From contig CAVSGZ010000008.1 of the NCBI GenBank assembly GCA_963727765.1, forward strand, positions 496,001 through 560,000: a stretch of DNA of 64,000 nucleotides, in the 5' to 3' direction. The translations under genes and the position numbers were made by a program. The notes below the pieces were generated by a model. That model searched no databases, was not told the origin of the DNA, and saw only the letters and a program-made list of their open reading frames with translations. This DNA comes from FEN-299 sp963727765. Its GTDB lineage: Bacteria; Acidobacteriota; Vicinamibacteria; Vicinamibacterales; Fen-181. Position 1 is the stretch's first letter, and each line of letters begins with the position of its first letter. This document shows positions 53,654 to 61,886 of the stretch, in pieces.

Positions 53654-55358
53654 ATGCCCAGCGTATCGCAGCCTTGTACCGTCCGGCGACCGACGACCTG
53701 GGGCCGGCCCCTGATCCTCGCCCTCATCATCTTCGCGTGGGCGGCGGGGGTCCAGGCGGCGACGATCGGCTCGAAAGAGCTCCCACGCCGCGCCGCGCGA
53801 ACGACGAGCGCGGTGAAGACCGAGTCCGGCCTGGTCGCAGGCACGACCGACGCCGGTGGTACGGTGCGGGTTTTCAGGGGCATTCCGTATGCGGCTCCGC
53901 CCGTGGGCAACCTCCGCTGGCGGCCGCCTCAACCCGCCACTCCGTGGGCAGGCGTGCGCCAGGCCGCGGAGTTCGGCCCGTCGTGTCCGCAGTCCGAATC
54001 GAGCCGCGTGGCCGAACGAGCGGCTCGGCAAGACGAGCGAGGACTGTCTGACGCTGAATGTGTGGACACCGGTGCACCCGCCGAGCCGGCGCCTGCCGGT
54101 GCTCGTCTGGATTCACGGTGGCGCCTTCACGCAGGGTTCCGGATCGCTGGCGGTGTACGACGGCGAGGCGCTGGCACGGCGCGGGGCCGTCGTGGTGACC
54201 TTCAACTACCGGCTGGGCCCGCTGGGGTTCTTCGCCCATCCGCTGCTGACCAGGGAGTCCGGCCACGACGCGTCGGGCAACTACGGATTGCTCGACCAGC
54301 TGGCGGCGCTGCGCTGGGTCAAGGCGAACATCCGGGGGTTCGGCGGCAGTCCGGACCGCGTCACGGTGGTCGGCGAGTCGGCGGGCGCGGTGAGCATCGG
54401 GTGCCTGCTCGTGTCTCCGCAGGCGCGCGGCCTGTTCCATGCCGCGATCCTCGAGAGCGGGTCGCCATACGGCATCACCAGATACCTGCGGGATGCGCCG
54501 GCTGGCGAGGAATCGATGGAGCAAGTCGGGGAACTCGTCGCCCGCCGCCTCGGCTGTGACCGGGAGGACGACGTGCTGGCCGCCCTGCGTTCGCGGAGCG
54601 TCGAGGAGATCATGAACGCCTCGCACCCCGCGTCGCCGTTCTTCGGCGAGGGCATCCGGTTCGTGCCGGTCATCGACCGCTGGCTGATCCCCGACCGCCC
54701 GGCCTCGCTGCTGGCCGGCCGTCAGCAGGTGAAGGTGCCGGTGCTCGTCGGCGCCAATCTCGACGAAGGCACGATCTTCGTGGCCCCGCTCCAGGGAATC
54801 GACGTTGACGCCTATCGCCGTTTCGTCAGGGCCGCGTTTCGCGATCGGGCCGACGACGTGCTGACGCGGTTCCCGGTGACACGCGACGCCGAGGTGAAGC
54901 CGGCGCTGGCCCGCATCATCGGGTACTCCTCGTTCGTCTCGCCGGCCCGTCGGCTGGCGCGCGCGATGGCGGATTTCGGCAGCCGGACGTACCTCTATTC
55001 GTTCACGCGGATCCGCCCCGGCACGCCGGCCTCGCGCTTCGGCGCGTTCCACGGCGCCGAGGTCCCTTTCGTGTTCGGCACGTTCGGCCGCATGTATCCC
55101 GCGGGTTCGCCCGAGATCGACGCGGCCGACAGGACGCTGTCTGAGACGATGATGGGATACTGGGTCCGTTTCGCCGCGACCGGGGATCCGAACGGCAACG
55201 GGGCTCCGATCTGGCCGCGGTACACGTCGCGCGGCGACGCGTGGCTCGAGCTTGGCACCGACCTCCAGCCGCGCGTGGGCGTCGCGCGGGAGTTCTGCGA
55301 CTTCTTCGACCACGTGGCGGCGGAACGCCCGCTGCGCACGCCGGGTCGGTTCCAGTAG
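53654..55358 (+). CDS. Carboxylesterase/lipase family protein, one frameshift at 53996-54000
   Basis: This is a type B carboxylesterase with a signal sequence (PLILALIIFAWAAGVQAA). The first frame carries VKTESGLVAGTTDAGGTVRVFRGIPYAAPPVG and WRPPQPATPW. The second frame carries TSEDCLTLNVWTP, VLVWIHGGAFTQGSG for the oxyanion hole, the catalytic serine in TVVGESAGAVSIG, and the later acid and HGAEVPFVFG histidine region. Reading GAATC at 53996-54000 as GATC yields CPQSDRAAWPNERLGKTSED and a 567-residue protein of normal size. The substrate is unknown. Confidence 0.87.
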
Positions 55359-55365
55359 GAAGCCG

Positions 55366-56481
55366 ATGCGCACTCTCGTGCTGCTGCTGAGCGTCCTCGC
55401 GTCACAGGTTCAGCCTCCGCGGGCGGCGTTCTTCGTCACGCCGCTCGCGCCCTCCGACATGAAGGACAAGCAGGCGGTGATCGAGACCACAGCCGGGACG
55501 TTCGTCATCGACCTGCTGGCCGACGCCGCCCCGAACCACGTCGGCTACTTCATCAAGCTGGCCCGCGAGGGGGCCTACAACGGCACGACGTTCCACCGGA
55601 TGGTGCGGAACGGCCTGATCCAGGGGGGCGACCCGATCTCGAAGGACTCGGCCAAGCGCGACCTCTACGGCACCGGTGGCCTGGGCGTCTTGAAAGCGGA
55701 GCCGAACGCCGACAGGCATACCCGTGGCGCGGTGTCGAGCGTCATCCTTCCGGGGCGTCCCGACAGCGGCGGCTCGCAGTTCTTCGTCTGCGTGGTCGAT
55801 CAGCCCGCCCTCGACGGGCAGTACACCGTCTTCGCGCGCGTGGTCGAAGGTCTCAAGGTCGTGCAGAAGATCTCCGAGTCGCCGGTGGACGACAAGGGGA
55901 AGGCGGCCGAGCGCGTCGAAATCAAGACCGTCACAATCCGCGACAAGCCGGTCGAAGGGCCGGATCCGTTCTCGCAGGAGAGTCCGGCCGAGTTGGCCGC
56001 GTACCGCGTCACCCTCGAGACCACGCTCGGCCCGATCACGCTCGAGATGCGGCCGGACAAGGCGCCCGAGCACGTCCGCAACTTCCTCCGCCTCGCGGCG
56101 TCCGGGGTGTACGACGGCACGGCGTTCCACCGGGTCGTACGCGGCTTCGTCGTGCAGGGCGGCTCGATGACCTTCCGCCGCGAGACGCTCGACGAGCGGC
56201 AGCAGCGATTCGTGCGAACGCTGCAGCCGGAGTTCAACGACCTGCCGCACGTCAAGGGCACCTTGTCGATGGCGCACGGAGACGATCCCGCTTCAGCCTC
56301 GACGTCGTTCTTCATCTGCACCGCTCCCGCGTCCGGCCTCGACCATCTCTACACGGCGTTCGGCCGCGTCGTCGAAGGCATGGCGACGGTCGAGGCCATC
56401 GAGGCGGTGGCGGTCGACGGCGAAAAACCGACCATGACGATCGAGATCATCCACGCGCGGGTGACGAGGGGTGACCGTTGA
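55366..56481 (+). CDS. Two-domain cyclophilin-type peptidyl-prolyl isomerase
   Basis: The 371-residue protein holds two cyclophilin domains in tandem. The first has VIETTAGTFVIDLLADAAPNHV, FHRMVRNGLIQGGDP and SGGSQFFVCVVDQPALDG. The second has VTLETTLGPITLEMRPDKAPEHV, FHRVVRGFVVQGG and SASTSFFICTAPASGLD. The N-terminus is a signal peptide (RTLVLLLSVLASQV), so it acts in the envelope. Such enzymes speed proline isomerisation during protein folding. ATG 55366 is preferred to the longer frame within the esterase gene, with AGGAAG upstream. Confidence 0.9.
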   Translation: MRTLVLLLSVLASQVQPPRAAFFVTPLAPSDMKDKQAVIETTAGTFVIDLLADAAPNHVGYFIKLAREGAYNGTTFHRMVRNGLIQGGDPISKDSAKRDLYGTGGLGVLKAEPNADRHTRGAVSSVILPGRPDSGGSQFFVCVVDQPALDGQYTVFARVVEGLKVVQKISESPVDDKGKAAERVEIKTVTIRDKPVEGPDPFSQESPAELAAYRVTLETTLGPITLEMRPDKAPEHVRNFLRLAASGVYDGTAFHRVVRGFVVQGGSMTFRRETLDERQQRFVRTLQPEFNDLPHVKGTLSMAHGDDPASASTSFFICTAPASGLDHLYTAFGRVVEGMATVEAIEAVAVDGEKPTMTIEIIHARVTRGDR

Positions 56482-57347
56482 CGCTCCGAACTCGGCGGCT
56501 TGGACAGGGCGTGAAGCTGGCTGCCGCGGGCCTGGGTGTTCTGGCCGCGGCGGGGTGCGTGCAGCGACTGATCGTGCGCTCGCCCCTGAAACCGACCGAG
56601 TTCCAGCGGACCATGACGCTCTACGATCACCCGCTGGAGATCCATCTCGCGCGGCCCGCGCAGCTGCAGCCGGGCACGCCGCTGCTCTTCTACGCAACCG
56701 GCGACGGAGGCTGGCGGGGCAAGGACGTTGACACGTATCGCCGTCTGATCCGGTGGGGCTACCCGGTGGCCGGATTCAGCGCTCCGAGTTACTTGAGCCA
56801 CCTCGGCTTCGTCTCAGGCACGACGACGCCCGCACGTCTCGCGCAGGATTACCAGCGCCTCATCGAGTTCGCCAAGCAGACGCTGAATCTGCCGTCCACG
56901 ACGCGGACCGTGCTCATCGGTGTCTCGCGAGGAGCCGGCCTGGCTGTTGTTGCAGCCGGCCGTCGGGAACTCAACGTCGAGCTGGCCGGCGTTCTGGCCG
57001 TGGCGCTGACGAAGGAAGAGGAGTACGTCCGTCACTACCAGGTGAAACCGGGCCGAACGCCGAGCGACATGCCGACGCGGGAACTGGTGGAATTCCAGAC
57101 CTACGAGTATCTCGGCCGGCTGCGGGATCTGCCGCTCGTGGTCATTCAGTCCACAGGCGACAACTACCTGCCCGCGGAGGCGGCGCGCAAGCTGTTCGGC
57201 CCCAACACCGAGCTGCGCCGCCTCGTGCCGATCGAGTCGCGCGATCACAGCTTCGACGGGGCGCGCGACGCGCTCTACGAGCAGATGGCCGACGCCCTCA
57301 CGTGGATGTCCAAGAGGCCGCCGTCACAGGCGGCGCCCGCGAAGTGA
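56478..57347 (+). CDS. VirJ/AcvB-like alpha/beta hydrolase lipoprotein
   Basis: The 289-residue protein has a lipobox (LGVLAAAGC) and an alpha/beta hydrolase domain of the VirJ type, with PLLFYATGDGGWRGKDVDTYR and the nucleophile motif GVSRGAG. VirJ/AcvB proteins of Agrobacterium hydrolyse aminoacylated phosphatidylglycerol in the envelope. The start is a TTG at 56478, whose last two bases overlap the cyclophilin stop; GAGGGGTG lies upstream. It is followed within 17 bases by a second VirJ-like gene. Confidence 0.85.
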   Translation: MTLRTRRLGQGVKLAAAGLGVLAAAGCVQRLIVRSPLKPTEFQRTMTLYDHPLEIHLARPAQLQPGTPLLFYATGDGGWRGKDVDTYRRLIRWGYPVAGFSAPSYLSHLGFVSGTTTPARLAQDYQRLIEFAKQTLNLPSTTRTVLIGVSRGAGLAVVAAGRRELNVELAGVLAVALTKEEEYVRHYQVKPGRTPSDMPTRELVEFQTYEYLGRLRDLPLVVIQSTGDNYLPAEAARKLFGPNTELRRLVPIESRDHSFDGARDALYEQMADALTWMSKRPPSQAAPAK

Positions 57348-57363
57348 ACCGTCAGGACCACCG

Positions 57364-58176
57364 ATGATGCCCTGTTCAGCCGTCTCGTGCCGCCGACGCC
57401 TGCTCGCCGCCGCGGCCTTCGTCTTCGCCGTCACGAGCGTGTCCCATGCCGCGTCCGAAGATCGCCTCGACGTCCAGGTGCGCGGCAAGACGCTGACCGT
57501 CTCCGTCTATCGGTCGTCGCTGGCGCATCCGCTCGGCACGATCTTCATGGGCAGCGGCGACGTGGGATGGGTGGGCCTCGCGGTGGACCTGTCGCAGTTC
57601 CTCTCGGACAAGGGCTACACCGTCATCGGCATCAACGTGCGGCAGTACCTCGGCGCCTTCACGGCGGGCAAGGTGACGCTGACCACCAAGGAGCCGCCGG
57701 GGGACTACGAGACCCTCTTCCGTTTCCTGGCGGCGCGGAAGCTGATCACGGCGCCAGTGTTCGTCTCTGGAGTCTCTGAAGGCGCCGCGCTGGCCGTCCT
57801 GGCCGGGGCCAGCCCGCAGAACAGGTCCTGGCTGAACGGCGTGATGACGATGGGGCTGCCGCCGACGGCCGAGCTCGGCTGGCGGTGGAGCGACTTCACG
57901 AGCTGGATCACGAAGAAGGACTCGAACGAGCCCATGTTCGCGCCCAGGGAGTTCGTGGCGGACGTGTCGCCGCTGCCGCTCTGCATGGTCCAGTCGACCT
58001 CCGACGAATACGTGACGACGGCCGATTACCGGACGTTCGAGCGAGTGGCCCGCGACCCGAAGAAGCTCGTGCTGATTGGCGCGAGCAACCACCGCTTCAC
58101 CGACCGCCGGCCGCAGCTGCAGGCCGAGGTGATCGGGTGCCTCGCCTGGATGCGCGAGCACCAGCCGCCGATGTGA
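57364..58176 (+). CDS. Second VirJ/AcvB-like secreted hydrolase
   Basis: The 270-residue protein has a signal peptide (RRLLAAAAFVFAVTSVSHAA) and the same fold as its neighbour: GTIFMGSGDVGWVGLAVDLSQ aligns with the strand before the nucleophile loop, and the serine motif is GVSEGAA. In AcvB two VirJ-like modules lie in one protein; here they are adjacent genes. Two ATG codons (57364 and 57367) follow AGGA. The stop is 10 bases from the convergent dinB stop. Confidence 0.85.
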   Translation: MMPCSAVSCRRRLLAAAAFVFAVTSVSHAASEDRLDVQVRGKTLTVSVYRSSLAHPLGTIFMGSGDVGWVGLAVDLSQFLSDKGYTVIGINVRQYLGAFTAGKVTLTTKEPPGDYETLFRFLAARKLITAPVFVSGVSEGAALAVLAGASPQNRSWLNGVMTMGLPPTAELGWRWSDFTSWITKKDSNEPMFAPREFVADVSPLPLCMVQSTSDEYVTTADYRTFERVARDPKKLVLIGASNHRFTDRRPQLQAEVIGCLAWMREHQPPM

Positions 58177-58186
58177 CGCGGCCGGT

Positions 58187-59300
58187 TCACTCCTCCGCGG
58201 TGCCGTCGAAGAGCGGCAGCCTGGCGACGTGGCGCCGTGGCCGGCTCTCGCCGGGAACATCGCACAGGTTGTGCACCGAGACGCCGAGCAGTCGAACCGG
58301 CCGGCGTCCCGCCTCGGTGCGCGCCAGCAGATCCTGCGCGCGGCAGACGATCTCGTCGCGCTCGCTGGTGGCCGCCAGCCGCGTGTGGCTGCGCGTGATG
58401 GTCGTGAAATCCGAGTACCGCACCTTGATGGTCACCGTGCGCGCGTATCGCTGGTGGCGGTCCAGCCAGTCGGCGGCGTCCGCCGCCATCGCCTCGAATC
58501 TCGCTCCTGATGCGCTCGACGTCGGTGAGGTCCTGCGCGAAGGTGTTCTCGCTGCCGGAGGACTTCGTCGGGCGGTCCGGCTCGACCGGTCGGTCGTCGA
58601 TGCCGTAGGCCAGCCGGACGAGCCAATCCGCCGAGCTGCCAAGCAACCGGTCGAGCGCCTCCCGCTCCGCCTCCCTGAGCTGCACGGCTCTCACGATGCC
58701 GGCCTCGCGCAGCCTGGCGGCGGTGACGGGACCGACGCCCCACAGCGCATCGACAGGCAGCTGCTGCAGGAACGCCTCGACGCGCTCGGGTGCGACGACG
58801 GTCAGGCCGTCGGGCTTCTTCCAGCCCGAGGCGACCTTGGCGAGAAACTTGTTGGGCGCGACGCCTGCCGACGCGGTCAGGCGGGTGGTCTCGCGGATGG
58901 CCTCCTTGATCCGCTGCGCGACAACCATCCCGAGCGTCTCGCCCCAGGCGTTCTCGGTCACGTCGAGGTACGCCTCGTCGAGCGAGAGCGGCTCGACCAG
59001 CGGGGTCACCGACCGGAAGATCTCGAACACCGACGCCGACACCTCGCGGTACTTCCGAAAGTCGGGCCTGACGAGGACGAGCTGCGGGCACAGCCGCAGC
59101 GCGACTGCGCTCGCCATGGCCGAGTGGACGCCGAACCGGCGCGCCTCGTAGCTGGCGGCGGCGACGACGCCGCGGTCCGCCGGCCGGCCCCCGACCGCCA
59201 CCGGCCGGCCCTTGAGCGACGGGTCGTCGCGCTGCTCGATCGACGCGTAGAAGGCGTCCATGTCCACGTGCACGATGCGGCGAAGCGGCGGGCCCGGCAC
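58187..59300 (-). CDS. dinB: DNA polymerase IV, one frameshift at 58496-58500
   Basis: DinB is a Y-family translesion polymerase. The first frame has HVDMDAFYASIEQRDDPSLKG, the second catalytic block SLDEAYLDVTE and the helix-hairpin-helix KFLAKVASGWKKPDGL, and ends near DVERIRSEI. The second frame carries the little-finger domain (EAMAADAADWLDRHQRYARTVTIKVRYSDF). Reading GAATC at 58496-58500 as GATC joins them as RSEIEAMAADAAD, giving 370 residues, the normal size. The ATG at 59300 is clear. It is convergent with the VirJ-like gene and divergent from the C45-like gene. Confidence 0.92.
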
Positions 59301-59337
59301 GGCTCGATTCTACGATCGTTCATCGATCGCGGGCGGT

Positions 59338-59346
59338 TGGTATAAT
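59338..59346 (+). promoter_or_regulatory. Extended -10 promoter of the C45-like gene
   Basis: TGG precedes TATAAT at 59341-59346, an extended -10 motif. The message would have a short leader of about 15 bases containing GGAGG, and the ATG at 59368. Confidence 0.55.
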
Positions 59347-59367
59347 CCGGCCTCTACGGAGGTGTGG

Positions 59368-60801
59368 ATGAAGAGTCGCGCGCTTTCGACCGCGGTGCTC
59401 GTGCTCCTGGCCGCGTCCGGCTGCAGCCAGCCGCCGGCTCCCCCGAAGACCGCTCAGCCCGCCGCCGCAGCCGACGCCCGGCTCGCCGGCAGCTACCGGT
59501 TCGACCGCAACGGCTGGATCTTCGTCCATCTCGAAGGTCCGCCGGCGACGCTCGGTTACCAGCACGGCTACCTGCTGTCGACCGAGACGGCAGACCTGCT
59601 GCGCGTCTACCGCGCCTTCACCGAGCACCAGACCAGGAAGGACTGGGCGTTCTTCCGCACCGCCTCCGAGCAGATCCTCTGGCCGAAGATGGATGCCGAG
59701 TACCAGCAGGAAATCGACGGGATCGTGGCGGGCCTGAACGCGAAAGGGATCGCCGCCGACCGCTGGGACGTCGTCGCGCTCAACGCGATGGAGGACCTGC
59801 CGGACTACTACGTTCCGTGGCTCGAGAAGCAGCAGGGGAAGAAGCCGACGCAGAAAGCCCCGGGCAACTGCAGCGCGTTCGTCGCCACCGGCAGCTACAC
59901 GAAGGACGGCAAGATCGTCATCGCCCACAACGCGTGGACCAGCTATGTGACCGGCGCTCGCTGGCAGATCGTCTTCGACCTGAAGCCCGAGAAGGGCTAC
60001 CGCATCCTGATGGACGGACTGCCGGGCATCATCGTGAGCGACGACGACTTCGGGATCAACTCGAACGGGATCATGGTGACCGAGACGACGATCACCGGCT
60101 TCGAGACGTTCGACCCCAACGGCGTGCCCGAGTTCATGCGCGCCCGCAAGGCGCTCCAGTACGCCGGATCGATCGACGACTACGTGCGGATCATGCTGGA
60201 GGGCAACAACGGGGCGTACGCCAACGACTGGCTCGTCGCCGACAACAAGACGGGCGAGATCGCCCGCTTCGAGCTGGGGCTGAAGGAGCACTCGGTCGAG
60301 CGGACGAAGGACGGCTACTTCGTCGGCTCGAACTTCCCGGTCGGCGAGCGGCTGATCCGCAACGAGACGACGTTCGACGCGAAGAAGAAGGACAGTTCCC
60401 CGAACGCTCGCCGCGCGCGGTGGGAGCAGTTGATGGCGCAGTACAAGGGGAAGATCGACGTCGAGCTGGCCCGGCAGTTCGAAGGGGACAAGTACGACGT
60501 CATCGAGAAGAGGGACGGCCCGACCGAACGGTCGCTATGTGGGCTGCTCGACACGTCGCCACGAGGCGTGCCCGAGTGGAACTGGGGGCCGTACTTCCCG
60601 GCCGGCACGGTGCAATCGAAGGTCACCGACGGGACGCTGGCGCAGTCGATGCAGATGTGGGCGGCGATGGGGCACCAGTGCGCCCCCGACTTCAAGGCGG
60701 AGGCTTACCTGCAGCAGCACCCGGAGTACGGCTGGGCACGGGGGCTGCTGCGCGACATGCCGACCGGGCCGTGGACGCTGTTTGCGGCGGGGGGACGCTA
60801 G
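59368..60801 (+). CDS. C45/acyl-transferase-like Ntn hydrolase lipoprotein
   Basis: The 477-residue protein has a lipobox (VLVLLAASGC). Its catalytic domain resembles peptidase C45 and phospholipase B-like Ntn hydrolases: the nucleophile cysteine should be in APGNCSAFVATGSYTKDGK, followed by IVIAHNAWTSYVTG and GLPGIIVSDDDFGINSNGIMVTET. Such enzymes hydrolyse amide or ester bonds. The substrate cannot be told. GGAGG lies 6-10 bases before ATG 59368. Confidence 0.85.
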   Translation: MKSRALSTAVLVLLAASGCSQPPAPPKTAQPAAAADARLAGSYRFDRNGWIFVHLEGPPATLGYQHGYLLSTETADLLRVYRAFTEHQTRKDWAFFRTASEQILWPKMDAEYQQEIDGIVAGLNAKGIAADRWDVVALNAMEDLPDYYVPWLEKQQGKKPTQKAPGNCSAFVATGSYTKDGKIVIAHNAWTSYVTGARWQIVFDLKPEKGYRILMDGLPGIIVSDDDFGINSNGIMVTETTITGFETFDPNGVPEFMRARKALQYAGSIDDYVRIMLEGNNGAYANDWLVADNKTGEIARFELGLKEHSVERTKDGYFVGSNFPVGERLIRNETTFDAKKKDSSPNARRARWEQLMAQYKGKIDVELARQFEGDKYDVIEKRDGPTERSLCGLLDTSPRGVPEWNWGPYFPAGTVQSKVTDGTLAQSMQMWAAMGHQCAPDFKAEAYLQQHPEYGWARGLLRDMPTGPWTLFAAGGR

Positions 60802-60977
60802 GTAGTCGGAACTGACGATGAGTAGTCGGGACTGACGCTCGTCAGTCGGCACTGACGATTGAGAGGTCGGAACTGACGCTCGTCAGTCGGACGCCGACTA
60901 TTCATCGATGCACCGACTGACAAGTGTCCATCGACTATTCATGGATGCACCGACTGACAAATGTCCATCGACTTCCC
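60802..60977. repeat. Complex tandem repeat block before the HAD gene
   Basis: The first half (60802-60893) contains four diverged copies of about 20 bases, each with CGG-ACTGACG. The second half has two 37-base copies starting CGACTATTCAT and a third truncated copy that ends at the start codon of the next gene. No coding function is apparent. Confidence 0.75.
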
Positions 60978-61865
60978 ATGATTCGTCTCATCGCATTGGA
61001 CGTGGACGGCACGCTGCTCGACAGCCGGTGGCAGGTGCCGGCAGTCAACCGCGAGGCGATCCGGCGGGCCACCGACGCCGGCATCGAGGTCGCGCTGGTC
61101 ACGGGCCGGCGGTTCGACTTCCTCCGGCCGGTCGTCGAGCAGATCGACGCGCCGCTGACGCTCATCGTGAGCGGCGGCGCGCTTGTCAAGACCCGCGACG
61201 GGCGGACGCTGGTGCGTCACCTGCTGCCGGCGAAGGTCGCCCGGTCGGTCGTCGACGCCACGCGCGATTTCCGCGACGCCACGGCGCTCGTCTTCGACCG
61301 TCCGCAGGCCGCGCAGGTCGTGCACGAGCGGCTCGACATCCGTGACTCCCACCGGCGCTCGTACTTCGAGCGCAACCGCGACTTCATCGTCGAAGTGGTG
61401 CCGCTCGAATCGGCCCTGGTCGAGGATCCGATCCAGGTGATGTTCTCCGGCGGCGTGGCCCGCATGCGGGAGCTGGTGGCGCTCGTGCGGGCGCTCGAGG
61501 TGGCCGGCTCCGTCGCCCTGGCCGTCACCGAGTACGAGCAGCGGGACTTTTCGCTCGTCGACGTCAACCGGGCCGGCTGCACCAAGGGCGCCACGCTCGC
61601 CGAGTGGGCGGCGCGGCAGGGGCTCGCGCCCGCCGAGGTCATGGCCGTCGGCGACAACTTCAACGATCGCGAGATGCTCGAGTTCGCGGGCGTGCCGGTG
61701 GTGATGGCCAACGCGGTCGAGCCGCTCAAGCAACTCGGCTGGCCAGTGACGCTCGACAACGACCGCGGCGGGGTCGCGGCGGCGATCGAGCGGTTCGCCG
61801 TGCCGGGCGCGAAAGAGACCGCCGCGAAAGGGGCCGCCCCCGCCAAGAAGCTGGAAGGGTGCTAA
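60978..61865 (+). CDS. Cof-type HAD-superfamily phosphatase
   Basis: The 295-residue protein is a HAD IIB (Cof) phosphatase with motif I ALDVDGTLLDSR, motif II TLIVSGGALV, the lysine in GATLAEWAARQG-type motif III, and motif IV AVGDNFNDREMLEFAGVPVVMANA. These cytosolic enzymes dephosphorylate sugar phosphates or pyridoxal phosphate; the substrate is not predictable. ATG 60978 begins MIRLIALDVDG. The upstream region is the repeat block, so the ribosome site is unusual and weak. Confidence 0.92.
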   Translation: MIRLIALDVDGTLLDSRWQVPAVNREAIRRATDAGIEVALVTGRRFDFLRPVVEQIDAPLTLIVSGGALVKTRDGRTLVRHLLPAKVARSVVDATRDFRDATALVFDRPQAAQVVHERLDIRDSHRRSYFERNRDFIVEVVPLESALVEDPIQVMFSGGVARMRELVALVRALEVAGSVALAVTEYEQRDFSLVDVNRAGCTKGATLAEWAARQGLAPAEVMAVGDNFNDREMLEFAGVPVVMANAVEPLKQLGWPVTLDNDRGGVAAAIERFAVPGAKETAAKGAAPAKKLEGC

Positions 61866-61886
61866 ACTCCTCGCCGAGGGGGAGCT

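Noticed and set aside
60802..60977. CRISPR array
   Set aside because: Repeats are tandem with little or no spacer, degenerate, and there are no cas genes.
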